A stretch of DNA of 64,000 nucleotides from assembly GCA_964017065.1 (NCBI GenBank), contig OZ024783.1, positions 6,071,572-6,135,571 on the forward strand, in the 5' to 3' direction. Of this stretch, positions 47,020 through 60,821 are shown piece by piece. Source of the DNA: Haliclona indistincta. Taxonomy: Eukaryota; Porifera; Demospongiae; Haplosclerida; Chalinidae. The notes under the pieces are model-generated. The model worked only from the letters and a program-made list of their open reading frames with translations. It made no database searches and was not told the DNA's origin. The first letter of the stretch is position 1. The number at the start of each line of letters is the position of its first letter. The position numbers and the translations under genes were made by a program.

Positions 47020-50000
47020 ATGTTTCCATCTTTAAAACTTTGGGGTTATCATTACGGGTCATCGTTGTGCTGGCTTTGTCTGGCCTGACCTGCGCAGCGA
47101 CGAATGGCGGAATATCTGAGCTACCGTTTCTTGACCTGGGAGATGAATCTCGTGTACTTGTTGAAGGAAAATTCTTTGGAATGCTTGATTATGCAGTTCC
47201 GCTCAATGATACAGAACTGTCATTTTCTTTTGACAATGGCACTGAGACAAAAATTTTTGTGAGTTGAATCATGAAAAAGTTTTTGATAAGGTATAAACAT
47301 AAATTTTAGATTTCAACTCATGGACTCATCAGTTTTGGTGAATCATTTACCCAATTCGTACCAGAATTTCCTATCAGTGAAAAGGTTGTTGCTCCATACT
47401 GGGATGATATTGATCTTACTGAAAAAGGATTGTTCGTGTATGCTGCACTGATTCAAGGCCAAGAGTCTCGTCTCAATAACAGTCTCGCTATATTTGACGT
47501 TGTTAACGGTTATATCACTGATACTGTGTTAAAGGGTGCATCAGTTTTTCAAGCTAGCTGGATTCTAGCAGTACGATGGATTGACACGTGCCCACATGTC
47601 AATCGCAATTGTAGTTCGGTATGTATCAATGTGATGCAAATTATAAATAATTTTTTTCTCTGAAATGCAGACCAATACATTTCAAGCTGTGTTGGCAACT
47701 GACGGTGTCAGATCCTATGCCATCTATACATATGAGTGCGGTAAACTAAACTGGAGGCTTTATGATGCTGGCATTGGATTTAGTGCCTCTCCTAGCTTTT
47801 ATGCTGAGCATCCTCTCTCCCGCAACTCAAGTGTAAATGATATTGCTTGCATTAATAGAAATTCCACTCCATCTAGTAACTGGACCAATGTTGTATATCA
47901 AATCAGCAGAAATGGTTAGTGCATCATAAGTATATTAAATTATTGGGTAAGATCCACTTCATCTGTTTCAGGACAGCCAAATGAGTTCTTAGCTGTTTTA
48001 AACAGTTCAACGTCAATCACATTCACTTGGAAACCACCCCACGACATAAATGGGACAATTACTAACTATACTATTCAATGCTCAATACCTGGAACTGGAG
48101 TAACACATATTATTGATCTGGAAGGTTCACAAAATACAACCATACTGAGTGGACTCCTACCATACACTGACTACATGTGTAGCATCACAGCTCACACCAG
48201 CAATGAAATAGGCTCACCAGCATCTGTCACTGTGACTACTCTACAAGATGGTGAGTCACACTATTAAAAAGCTATACTAATTATTATGTTGCTATTATGT
48301 TTTCATAAGTTCCCAGTGGAACACCACAAAACTTCTCAGTTTCTACCACATCACGTACGCTCACTCTCTCCTGGTCTCCTCCACTTCCATCAAAACATAA
48401 TGGAGTCATCATCGGCTATCTTGTTGTCTGTACTGTTGATAATGTGAAGAAAAGTAACAGAACTTTAGGAACAATTAAACTCATAGGAATTGATCCTTTC
48501 ACCAATTACACTTGTTCTGTGCGTGCAGAAACTTTGATAGGAGATGGTCCACCAGCAACAATTAGTGGAATATCTGATGAAGATAGTGAGTACATTACTC
48601 TAATAATTATACGTAGCTACTGTGATAACACTCATGATGTTCTGTACAGTACCTGCAGGACCACCACGTCAAGTTATGATCATTTCTGAAAACTCAACTT
48701 CAATTTCAGTTAGTTGGATTGTTCCAGCAACACCAAATGGAGTGATCACTGAGTACCAGCTCCAGTGTTCTGGTCGTGGGCAAACGTTCAGTTATACTGT
48801 GATGGGCTCACAGACAACAGCCACACTGAGTGGACTCCTACCATACACCAACTACTCTTGTAATATCACAGCTCACACCAGTGCTGGAGGAGGGCCTGCA
48901 GCAACAGTTAACATTGCTACAGCACAAGATGGTTAGATCATAACTATAAAATAATTGATAGTTGATAATTGTTTAATTGTCAGTTCCCAATGGACCGCCT
49001 CTAAATTACACTATCTCAGCCACCTCTCGTACACTCACTCTCTCCTGGTCTCCTCCTATCCTCACACAACGTAATGGAGTCATCATCAGCTACCTCATCA
49101 CCTGCAACTCAGGAGGCAGCATCATCAACAGCATTAGAACCAGCAGTATCAATCTGGCCATCACAGGACTGCAGCCATTCACCAACTACACCTGTTCAGT
49201 GAGAGCAGCAACTATAGTAGGAGATGGACCAGCAACAATGCTAGATATTCTTACCTCTGACGATAGTAAGAAAATTTTGTTGTGATAATAATAATGATAG
49301 CTTGTTTACAGAACCTAGTACTCCTGAAAATGAGAGTGTAACCTTAATTACATCAACATCTGCTGTAATCTCATGGAGTCCTCCACTCAAACCTAATGGA
49401 GTAATCATCCAGTATAGGCTCCAGTGTGTGCCAAATGTAGGCCACAATGTATCTGGATCACAAACTACAATCACATTGAGTGAACTCATTCCATACACCA
49501 ACTACTCTTGTAACATCACAGCTCGCACCAGTGCTGGAAAAGGACCAGCAGCAACCGTTAACATAACTACAGCACAAGATGGTTAGATCATAACCAAAAT
49601 AATTAAAATAATTAGAAAGATTATTGCTTTACTCTCACTAGTTCCCAATGGACCACCACAAAACCACACTATATCGGCAACCTCTCGTACACTCACTCTC
49701 TCCTGGTCTCCTCCTCTCCTCACACAACGTAATGGAGTCATCATCAGCTATCTCATCACCTGCAGCTCAGGAGGCAGCATCATCAACAGCACTAGAACCA
49801 GCATTACCAGTCTGACCATCACAGGACTGCAGCCATTCACCAACTACACCTGTTCAGTGAGGGCAGCAACTACAGTAGGAGATGGACCGGCTGCAGTGGG
49901 TACTCTTTCAACGGAAGAGGAGAGTAAGTTCTGTCCTCATTCTACAATAAAAATGATATAATTTTAATATCTTTTTCAGGACCAGGAACACCTCCAGATA

Positions 50001-53000
50001 TGATTGACATTAACAATATTACTTCGATAGGTTTTGCATTTAACTGGAAACTCCCAACAGAACCTAATGGAGTAATCACTAAGTATCAAATCTATTGCTC
50101 TGGTAGAGGACACGTGTTCAATCACACAGTGATGGGCTCACAGACTACAACCACCCTGAGTGGACTCCTACCATACACTAACTATTCCTGTAGCATCACA
50201 GCTCACACAAGTGCTGGAGAAGGACCTGCAGCGACTACCAGTTTGACTACCCAACAAGATGGTGAGTAAAATATATAAAGTATTCTCTCTTTAACATCTA
50301 TTTTCTTTTAGTTCCTAGTGGACCTCCGCAAAGCATTCTATCATCAGCCACCTCTCGTACACTCAATCTCTCCTGGTCTCCTCCTCTCTCTTCCCAACTT
50401 AATGGAGTCATCATCAGCTATCTGATCACCTGCAGCTCAGGAGGAAGCATCATCAACAGCACTAGAACCAGCAGTACCAGTCTGATCATCACAGAATTGC
50501 AACCATTCACCAACTACACCTGTTCAGTGAAGGCAGCAACTTCAATAGGAGATGGGCCATCTGGATCAATATATTCATTAGTCACTAAAGAAGATGGTGA
50601 GTAACATACTTGCACTATGTGTAGAGTATACATGTACTTCTTTGTTTAGTACCAAGTGGACCTCCACAAAACTTCATCAACTCAGTTACATCTCGTACAC
50701 TCACTCTGTCCTGGTCTCCTCCTCTCTCCTCACAAAGTAATGGAGTCATCATCAACTATCTCATCACCTGCAGCTCAGGAGGCAGCATCATCAACAGCAC
50801 CAGAACCAGCAGTACCAGTCTGACCATCACAGGACTGCAGCCATTCACCAACTACACCTGTTCAGTGAGGGCAGCAACTAGAGTGGGAGATGGACCAGCA
50901 AAATTGCAATTTTTCATTTCCTCTGAAGAAAGTAAGACTAGAAAGAAAATGCCATTTGCATAGCAATACATGCTCTTATTAAATTTTATTCAACATATAA
51001 TAGGACCTGACACTTTACCAACAATCTTGTCATCCACTACCACTTCGACCAATATTACACTCACTTGGGGACCTCCTGATCATGACAAGCTAAATGGACT
51101 GTTGGTTGAGTATCGCGTTCAATGTTCTGGCAGAACAAGAGAATACAATCAAATTGTAAACAGCTCACAAAATACAACCACATTGAGTGGACTCCTACCA
51201 TACACTAACTACTCCTGTAACATCACAGCTCACAACAGTGCAGGTGGAGGACCTGCAGCAACTACCAGTGTGACTACAAAACAAGATGGTGAATAATCCT
51301 TTACTCCGTAATGCCTCATGTATTAATTCGATTTTCAGTTCCCAGTGGCACTCCTTTAAATTTGTCTGCATTAGTAACACAACGAACTATGTCACTAGTC
51401 TGGTCTCCTCCACATGTTGATGATCGAAGTGGCATTATAACCAGCTATACTGTCATGTGTAGCTTAGCTGTTGTCATTATTCATCGCAGTACAACTAGTG
51501 AGACAAGACTGACTGTCACAGGACTTGAGCCATTCACTAACTACACCTGTTCTGTGAGTGCAGCTACTGTTGTTGGTAGTGGACCAGCAGTTGTGAAGAA
51601 TGTGATCACAGCAAAAGGTATAGACACCTTTCAGCTTAGTAGTGTTGTTGAAGTTATGTTGCTATAGTTCCACCACGAGTTGTTACTACACAAGGTTTTG
51701 TTATGCAAGTTATTAACAGCAATGTAGTGATACAGTTCAGTATCATGGATGCAGCTCCACCAGTTCAAGTAGAAGACATTTACTGGAACTTCACTACATC
51801 ATCAGGAATGACCCAACCACTCAACAATGCAACGACAATAATATCATTGTCATTTGATCGATTGACACTGACTATTAACAATGTTCAACTATCTCATACT
51901 GGGAGCTACATGATAACTGTTAGCAACCCAGCTGGCAGTAGTACTGGATCAGTTCAACTGAGCATTTTGGGTAAGTGCATGGCATTAAATATTTTGTTAC
52001 TTGAAATTATATTCTAATAATTAGTTCCAGCTCAACTATTGTATACCAATGGAACAAAAGTGACATTGTCAAGATCTCTTACTGACGAAGGAACTGTGAC
52101 ATTCAATTGCACTGCTGATGGTATTCCACAGCCACGAATCTCATGGAGAAGAAATGGACAGTTCCTCAATATCAATCAGCTTCGTAGATACAGTGTGAAC
52201 ACAACTACTAACAATGGATCCCACTCGACTGAATTGCCTGGAGTTCAGCAGACAAAGAGCAAACTGACAATCAAAAGTCTTAGAGAAATTGATAACGGAA
52301 CTTTCTCTTGCATAGCACAGAGTGCGACCACACCTCCAGCTGCTCTTCTTGTTCCCTTCCAGTTGAATATTGAGATACGTAAGTTTCATCATACATGTAG
52401 TGTAATGCTAATTATGATAATTTTACAGCTCCTCCGCCCAATCATTGTGAGAGCAATCCATGTCAAAATGATGGAACATGTGAAAACCTCAGTGATAAAT
52501 TTTCATGTCATTGTTCTGCACGTTTCACAGGACATACCTGTACTACTCGTAAGCAAATTACTGTGCAACGCTGTGAGCTTTATTTCTTATGTTTTAGTTG
52601 TCAGAGATTCCTTTAAACCAGTGATCACAACCCAGCCTATGAATATCACTGGTGATCTGTTCAGTGCTGTGAATCTCACTTGTATTGCTGATGAGGGGTA
52701 TCCTGAACCTGAGATCATCTGGTACAAAGATGGCACTAAATTGAGGACTCCGAGTTCACCAAATACTTTAGTGATTGAGGAGCTGATACCAAGCGATCGT
52801 GGGTTCTACTACTGTGAAGCAGTCAATGTTGCAGGTACTGCCATATCCAACACCGTTCTGGTCAATATAAAAGGTTAAGTTGTCACAAATTTTCTTCACA
52901 TTATTTTAAGATATTGATGTATAGGTGTGGTCCAGTATGAAGCATTTATTCGTCAAAATGAAACTGAATTGATTGATTCAAACACTCTTTTACAACAGGT

Positions 53001-56000
53001 GACAAAATTCCAGTTCATGTTTAGAAAGTTTTGCATATAATTTTCAGATCAACAATGCTCTTACAGGAAGTAGACTTGATGGCAATGCCTCTTTCTTTTT
53101 TATTCAACAACTAATGTCAGAAAGGTAAGACATTTCATACAAGAACAAAATTAGAAGCTTTACTTTTATATTAGTGCAACAACAACACGAGTTGTTCCTA
53201 TAGTGATCACACTGATTACTGATGATGGAGCTGGGAGTGAAATGCTACGACAAGAAGTGCTTCAAGAGATGGAGAGAGTAAATTCACAAATCAGGCTTCA
53301 AATCAGTATTGAAATCACAAGTGTAGATAGATTTGGTGAGTGCACCTAAGTGTATGCACTTTTAGTAATCTAACCATTCACAATAAAATTTAATTATTAA
53401 TTTTAGATGGTTGTCAGCAAAATATCACTACTATACAATCTGTTTCTGGAGATGATAAATTGACAATCACTATCACCTGGCCCGAGACTAATCTGGCAGA
53501 ATTTGCTGTGGTGACATGTCCGTGTGGTACTCTGAATATTACAGCCCAGGTAGCTACTCGACGCTGTGGAGGTAATTTCATCAATGGAGCACAGTGGGAT
53601 ACAGCTAATGTTGATCCTTGCAACTTGAGTGACAATGCGAGAAGAATCTGCCAGTTATCAGAGGTAATTGCACATCAGTTTTTGTACTTATTATCTCTCA
53701 TACAATTTTAGTTACAAACTGAGGAACGTCTTGATAGACTGGAGGTGTTCACTAATTCATCAAATGAGATCATGAGTGATGATGTGTCTGCTTCTGTGAC
53801 AGTTTTAGTAGCTTCTACTGAAGATGTTGAAGGAAACAAAACAGTACGTTATCGATAGGTGCTCGTATTAGAGACATCTCACCTTTATGTACGTAGCTAT
53901 CTGAAAATTTCCTCACTGTTGTTGACAATATCGTAAGAGCTGACCAAATGGTACTTCAAGAGAGTCAAGCAGATGCAAACAGCTCAGCTAAGTATGTTGA
54001 TTTTTCATTGATTACAACAAAATATTATTTTAATGTACTTCCTGTAGATTGTTAGATGCTGTGGAAAGAGTTAGTGAGAACCTTCCTATCCCAGAGAACG
54101 AGACGTCTGCTCTTATCATCCAATCAACTTTTGCTGTCTCAGTCCAGAAAGTAGACCCCATGACATTCACTGGACTCAGCATTAGTGCAGTCTTTGATGA
54201 TCAGGGGCTAATGGTAAACATGACGATGAGCAATGAGAGATCAACTGGTTCACTGTCCCTACCAAGAAACTTGCTTCAGAAGGCCAATGGCACCAGAGTG
54301 ACGATGTCAGTGTTTGCCACAAACTCACTGTTCTTGAGAAGAGATAACAATAATACAGAAGTAGCTAGCATCGTCATATCTGCTTCAGTTGTGGGAACAA
54401 CGAGAGTTGAAAATTTAGATCCACCAGGCATCATAGCTGAGTTTCAAAGAATCCCAGTAAGTACTTATTAAAGATTGCAAGTGTGATTTTTTGCTTACCT
54501 GTAGAATATCAATGGCAGCAATCCAATTTGTTCATTCTGGGATCAGTCTCTTGACAGTAAGAAGCATATATACCACATGACTCGATGTTACACTACTATT
54601 GTTAGATGGTTATGGAGGATGGTCATCTGAAGGATGTAATACCAGCAACAGCTCTAATCCAAATGATACTGATGTCATTTGCATGTGCAACCATCTCACC
54701 AATTTTGCTATTTTACTGGTAAAGGAATTTACAATTACTGTACCTTACTGTTACTATTATTAGCGGGTACTAATTTTAGCGAATTTAGCGATGACATCAC
54801 AATTGCTAAAAATAGTACACGCCCAATTGTATTACATGGTTTAGAAATTATAAGAGAAAACGCTAAAATTAGTACTCGCCAATTGAGTAAAATCGCTAAA
54901 TTTTCTACCCACCAATAATAGTGACCTTAAGGTACATAAAACAATAGCGTTTTGCTTTGCACGTTTGCAGGATACTTCACCACAATTTGGAAACAGAACA
55001 GTTTTAAGTCGTCCTGAAGACTTCTTCCTAAATTCCTTGTCATACATTGGTGTGATACTGTCCGTGGGCGGTCTTTTGCTCACCATAGTTTCGTATATTG
55101 GCACACGGTCAGTCAATATAGAGTTCAAAAAATTAATTATACTGTTGTTATAATATGTACAGGAAACTGCGTCTCTCTAATCACGGACAGCTGTTGCTCA
55201 ATCTCTGTTTTGCTCTACTCGGATTATACATATCATTCATCTTCTCCATCCACAGCAGTAGTGTGCCTCCATTGTGTGCCATAGTCTCTATCATGTTACA
55301 CTACTTCATGCTGGTAGTGTTCATGGTGATGGCTGCTGAAGCTGTTAATGGTTACATGAAGTTAGTGGTTGTACTGGGTCACAATATTAGTCACTATGTC
55401 ATCAAAGTCACTGTGATATGTTGGAGTAAGCTACATGTATAATACTTAGTAAACCTGTAATAATTTCAATCATATCGTTCTCCAGTTATCCCAGCATTTG
55501 TGGTATTGTTTTGCTTTGCTCCTAGTCCAAGTTTATACATTCATCCAAATGTGTAAGGAGCTAACATAATGAAGGATTGAAGATTCTCGATCATTACTCA
55601 TTTTTTCATGCAGGTGCCGTGTACATGGAGTTCCTTTCTACGTTGGTCTTGTAGCACCATTTTTGATTATCTATCTGTTTAATTGGATTGTCTACGCCAT
55701 CATTCTGGCTAGCCTTTGCCGTAAAAACTACCAAAAACAGGACGAAAAAAGAAACAATCGAGTTCAAATAAAACAGCAACTGATCGCAGCAGCTATCTTG
55801 TCGATTCTCTTTGGCTTGGGTTGGGGAATTGGTCTATTAGCAACAGAAGGTGTTGGAGTGGAAGCTCTTCGTGACTTCTTCTCTGCAGTGTTTATCATCT
55901 GTACTGCTTTTCAAGGAATAATGATATTCATCTTGCAAACACTGCGTTCAAAACAAGCTCGAACAACTTGGGCAAGATGGTTCCACATGGCAACTGGAAG

Positions 56001-56454
56001 AGATTCCTCACACTTGACATCCTCTGCTAGTATCAGTCAAGCTTGGCGTACTCGACGTTCTCCAAAGCATTCAAGGTTTGACAGTAGTGCAGAACAAGGG
56101 GATACTCTCAAAAATAAAATTTCAACTTTACAATGGAATGTCAACAACGTGTCATTCCCTCCTGGAATAATAGTGACTGGACAACGTAAGCTTGACGAAA
56201 AAAAACCATGTACAGGCGAAGTCATAAGTAACTATCTTACTGAGAGAACCGCAGAATTTGAAAGAGCACTGACAAGTAATGATTACGAGGAAGTAGACAC
56301 ATCACTGGTGTCCAAAGAACCATTGACTAGCAATGAATATGAAGTCGTAGATACATCCAAAGAAACACATGTCTATGAGGTGGTGAAAACTTCACTGACA
56401 GAACCGACTAATAATGAATACGAAATGGTAGAATGCACCCTCACATTCGATTGA
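47020..56454 (+). CDS. Adhesion GPCR E (NIDO-FN3x11-Ig-Ig-EGF-Ig-GAIN-7TM)
   Basis: The first exon (to 47258) fuses what are exons 1 and 2 elsewhere. The homologous ATG at 47020 is one base out of frame with the hydrophobic signal sequence (LRVIVVLALSGLTCA), and no in-frame ATG was found. NIDO exons are 47310-47618 and 47671-47914. Eleven FN3 exons run 47972-51617. Ig exons are 51668-51970 and 52025-52378, EGF 52429-52548, Ig 52598-52873. GAIN exons run 52925-54718 with [13 protein letters not shown]. 7TM exons are 54971-55107, 55163-55425, 55486-55552 and 55614-56454. All exon phases agree after the start; 1 nt more would give about 2535 residues. The tail carries DYEEV, EYEVV, VYEVV and EYEMV. 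An upstream exon, another start or a sequence error could rescue the start. The 3' end is nearly identical to A. Confidence 0.85.
54754..54921. mobile_element. Small MITE in a receptor E intron
   Basis: A 168-bp insert between the GPS exon and the TM1 exon begins CTATTATTAGCGGGTACTAA and ends with an imperfect reverse complement (CCCACCAATAATAG). Paralogous introns lack it and are about 60 bp. The target duplication is unclear. Inferred to be spliced out. Confidence 0.6.
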
Positions 56455-57159
56455 AGAATTTATCACAATCCCTTTACATACACTAATTTTTGAAATATTG
56501 ACATTAATGCTTAAGAAATGACAATGTCTTGTTATAAACTCATGTAGCAGTTTCTATAATATGACGTACATGTGTACACATTAAGTTCTTATCTTTATTT
56601 TTATTATTATTATTGAAACTTTACGACAAACATGCCGAAGGAAGTTGGTATGAAAAGCTTCTTCTTGTTATTTTTTATCAGTATAATTAGGTAACTATTG
56701 TTTTCATAACTGCATGGTTGCATGTTGCAAATTGTCACAAAAAATAGTTGTTGTTTTACAAAATCAAAAGCATGGTGGACTTTATGGCACTTTAGCTGAT
56801 AAAAGTACGGGCTCTTCCTTCTGACCCCTGCATGGCAGTATCATCATAGTGCAGACAATTTTCCTTGGTTACTAATGTATTTTACCATAGTATGTTGTTA
56901 TGAGAATAATATGCTTCTCTTCCTCTACTTCAATCATATCATGTTTCATCTACCAGTAACCACCAATTTGTTCACATAGTTGGACTATGTAAGAGCATTA
57001 GCGTAATGCATAGCTAATTAAGCAACCCAAATGAAACAGGAATTCACGCTTGAGAAACATGCATCGACAATAATTATTATTATGTTAAAGAAAACAACAT
57101 AACATTCTACTATAGAAATCAACTTATAGTGAACTTTAAAGTATTAGAGCAATCAATGT
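56455..57159. other. Spacer between receptor E and the convergent peroxidase
   Basis: Non-coding, duplicated at 15490-16149. It contains the 3' ends of two convergent genes. No terminator or clear polyadenylation signal could be singled out. Confidence 0.5.
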
Positions 57160-58373
57160 CTAAAGAAACATCAAAGATATTAAAACTCCTGCCAAGACCA
57201 AAAGGAATGCTCCTTTGAATCCAATTGCTGAATTTGGAATATCCTCACCAGCAGTTACAAGGTTATCTGGATACCCGTTTTCAAGAAGAACCTGAAAGGC
57301 TGATCCAAAATCCTCGTGCCATTTTGAGTTGTTCATTGCATACTCTCGCACAATGCCTGCAGTGCGGGAGTCAGGGCAGTTGGTAAAGAGAGTCCTACAA
57401 GAGGTATTGGTTTCTCTTCCAGCTTGATCAGGTGTTATATTCTTGAGCAGTGCCTAAATTATACAAATAAAATAATCTTGCACATAATTACATCAAAACC
57501 AACTAACCATGTCAGTGTTGAGCATCATTCTACCAGGTGGGTTGGTTGAGTCCCACTGGTAGCGTGGATTAAGTCCAGCTGGAGCATTATTTAAGTTCAA
57601 TTCAGTTTGGCTCCAACCGCTAGGTGCCGCCATTAGTAGACGATAGAAGGCATTGTCTAATCGATTTGTTGGTGGAGACCAGGGTCCTTGGAAACCACTG
57701 TTTTCTGGTACAGTCATTCCTAATGTGTGAGCTCCGATGAGAGCAACTACTTGTCGCTCACTCATATTCATTCCATCTCGAAAAACTGTCATGACATGCT
57801 CCAAATCTCCATGAGCATCAGGAAATCCAGTATCACTGTTAGAATTTGGAGACGTAGGACAATCAATTCGACCATAGCGAATAAACAGTTGAGGAATCGG
57901 CTTGACACAACCAGGAGGTAGCTGTAACTGCATGCATGATTGTTCATCAGCTGCTACTCTCACAGCCACCACAGCTTGGAGAGCAATGAAGTCAGCACGA
58001 GACATCCCACTATTAGCAAACTCACGGTCGTACAATGCGTTAACCTCTTGGTAGATTCCACTGAGGCCTTTGTTCGATGGGTTTTCAAGTTCAAGGCATC
58101 CATCACAATCTGTTACACAGTCGTGGAACAATAGGCGAACTAGCTTGGCTGTTGGCTAAAACCAAATAAAAAAATTAACTATCATGTTAATCTTATGGAA
58201 CCATAGCTTACATTTGCTATTCGAGCAGGTTCTTCGTTTTCAAGCCGTTGAATCATACTTCGAGTAGCATTGATTGCTCTCTCCTCATCAGCAGGTTGAA
58301 CACGAGCACCTAGATTGGAGTTAATCTGCACTGCAAGCAGAAACACGGATAACAGCAAACAAGAAGCGCCCAT
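57160..58373 (-). CDS. Secreted plant/fungal-type heme peroxidase, likely GPI-anchored
   Basis: Three exons: 58373-58212, 58155-57508 and 57453-57160, giving 367 residues in frame. Residues 1-22 form a signal peptide (MGASCLLLSVFLLAVQ). Distal pocket: RLLFHDC with Arg61 and His65, followed by CDGCLEL. LIGAHTLG supplies the proximal heme ligand His197. YGRIDCPTS and GFPDAHGDL fit the non-animal peroxidase superfamily (PF00141), which uses H2O2 to oxidise small substrates. The C-terminus is a hydrophobic run (GAFLLVLAGVLISLMFL) after a small-residue segment, which suggests a GPI signal or a single membrane anchor. It is unlike animal myeloperoxidase-type enzymes. It is convergent with receptor E. 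Relics at 16150 and 60087 show an older family. Ascorbate-peroxidase-like proteins are reported in some aquatic invertebrates, by recall; substrate not predictable. Confidence 0.9.
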
Positions 58374-60086
58374 GGTTCCTCTCCTTTAGAGTCCTCTGCG
58401 CAGTGTCAAAGCATGCGCTCGGCTTTTATTTACGCAGGAGTAATTTATATTCATGACTCATGAATAATAATTTGTATTTCCATACGTGTTCGATTTCTCA
58501 ACTTCACTTGAGCGCGCCACGCCCTTTCCCGCGGGATATAACGGCGCGGATAATTATAACCTACACTTAGAAACGAATGACTGAAATACTTGTAGAACGA
58601 CAAAGAAAATGTACTTCAATTTTAGCTGATAAGATTATGAGTGAGAAATGACACCTGCATTATTAGTCACAAGTTTTATAGAAATTTAATGTTACTCAAG
58701 CAGCCAAATTTCTCTGTGGATGAAGCACTGTGATGGATGGAGCACCTGAGGATAAACAAAGTTCCCTATACCGCGCATGTGTGTGACGTCATTCATCGCC
58801 GAAGTTATGATGACTTAGAAAATTACCATTAGAGGTATTCAGAATATCTTATTTATTAGATCTGATTATTGACACACCCTAACTGCGTTGGATTTGATTG
58901 ACTCAATTACACAGGAAGTCTTACACAAATTGAAACATAAATAGTTTACATACACAGTAGTCTATGCTTGTAAGGTGCTTATCGAACCAAGTCAAAGGAA
59001 TTCCTGGTCCTGCATGTCTGTGCATGATGATTCAGGGAAACTCATCATGATGATCAGTGTGCACGGTTTCAATTTGGTCTAGAATTAGAACGAGTTCATT
59101 GCAAAACATGGAATGACACCTTCATGCATGTATTCATTCACTAATAGGCATGTCTCTGATCATCCTCCATGAATGACGATGCTCTAAAATTTTCGCTTTA
59201 GCATCTGTATCATCAATGCCGTTTGGCAATGATGTGTCAGGATTGTTCATATTCAAGAGTTCATAAGAACAGGATATCCTCATTAGAAACGTCAAAGGAT
59301 GACCAATTAACACACAATGATGATTGCTATTACAGCTTGCAGTGAATACAATTGTTACAATTTTAATGATATTCATTACCACCAAAATGATAATCACCAC
59401 CTAGCTTCAAATAGTGAGGTAGATAATGACAATCACTGACCAATGGGAGATATAGCCATGCTCTTACATAATGAACTCTTGTTTTACTAAACATCACACA
59501 AAAATGTACCCTTGTACTTTCTCATAGCAATTAAATTAAGCATTCATACATATTTGGCTCATGACAATTTCCTTCAGCATGCAACAAGTGTTTCTCACAA
59601 CAGATATGCTAGTGTATGCATATAACACATGTATGGATACTCACATACAAGTGAAAGTGACATCACAGGTATTCAGTTACGGCAGGATACAAGTAATTAT
59701 ATTATCACCGCTCACTGTGTTAGTCACAACTGAGGTATTATTGAACACCAGAGGTCATGCTTAAACAAATTGTGAATCAGAACATTCTTATGTAACTATG
59801 ATAATTACAGTACTATGGACTGGTCTTCAACTAGGCGTGATGATCTGCTGACATTGCATGAGTTGGACACTTAACTATTGTCAGTGCAGGTTCAATACAC
59901 CACCTCGTGGTCATTACTAAATGGTGATCTGTTGGGGTTGGTACTATAATAGTGTTTGGATATCATGTGCCAATGATTTCTGTACTGATTCATTTTGATT
60001 ATTCAATCAAAATTTTGGTAGGACCAAACTTTACAATGACTATTGATCCTGAAGACTCTGGAAACTGTGGAGGTTAAAGTCAACTA
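58374..60086. other. Intergenic, 5' flank of the peroxidase
   Basis: No gene supported. A GC-richer segment (58500-58555, CCCGCGGGATATAACGGCGC) lies 130-180 bp upstream of the peroxidase ATG and may be its promoter. An 88-codon open frame at 59134-59400 (-) has no recognisable motif and is left uncalled. Confidence 0.4.
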
Positions 60087-60500
60087 TCCTGACTCATGTC
60101 TGCAGTGCTTGCATCACGACAATTGGTAAGGAGTACTTGTACTACTTGTCGCTCACTCATTTTCATTCCACATCGAAAATTTTCATGACATGATAAAATT
60201 TCTGTCTGTTAAAATTTGGTGAAGTAGCACAATTAGTTCGACCACACATAGCAGTTGAGGATTAGTCTTGACACAACCTGTAACTCCATGCATGATTGTT
60301 TTTCTGATGCTACCTACTATCACAGCCACGACAGCTCAAATTATATTGCTGAGCAATGAAGTCAAGCACAGGGCATTCCAGGCTTAGCAAATTCACTATC
60401 ATAAAGTGTGTTGACCTCTTGGTAGATTTCATTGAGACCATTGTTCAAGGGGTTTCCGAAATCGGCATCAATCACAACCTGACAATCACACAATCATGAT
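60087..60500 (-). pseudogene. Peroxidase relic 2 (exon 2 part)
   Basis: It resembles 57740-58120 of the intact gene with many indels, for example CTACTTGTCGCTCACTCATT near 60141, GACACAACC near 60271 and TGTTGACCTCTTGGTAGATT near 60409. The region is compressed and frameshifted, so it encodes nothing. It lies upstream of the intact gene in the same orientation, which points to an old tandem duplicate. Confidence 0.8.
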
Positions 60501-60821
60501 TTTTTCCTGATAAGTAACTAATCGTGCAAATTCAGTACTTCAATCACGGACTTCGATAATATTATTGATCAGTATAATAAAAAAATTTTTATACACTCAA
60601 ACGGCATCATAATAATAGTTAGGTGAAATCACGATAAGTTCAATGCACATCAACTGTTACATAGAAAATAATGTATCGACCCACTGTCTTCTAATCTGTG
60701 TTATGTATTAAAAAATTATGTCTGCACATAGTAAAATTTGTATGTGTTGGTACTAAATTACTGAAACCCCAAAAAATAATGTATCAAAATAAGTGTAACA
60801 ATACATGTACGTTGTTGTGGA
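60501..60821. other. Intergenic, 3' flank of receptor H
   Basis: AT-rich, no gene seen. An AATAAT-rich stretch lies just past the receptor H stop (minus sense), but no definite polyadenylation signal is assigned. Confidence 0.35.

Noticed and set aside
57727..58134. Plus-strand open frames opposite the peroxidase
   Set aside because: They are antisense shadows of a gene whose minus-strand motifs and splice sites are clear.
59134..59400. 88-codon minus-strand open frame with a hydrophobic start
   Set aside because: Composition follows the AT-rich DNA. No motif, paralog or splice context supports it.
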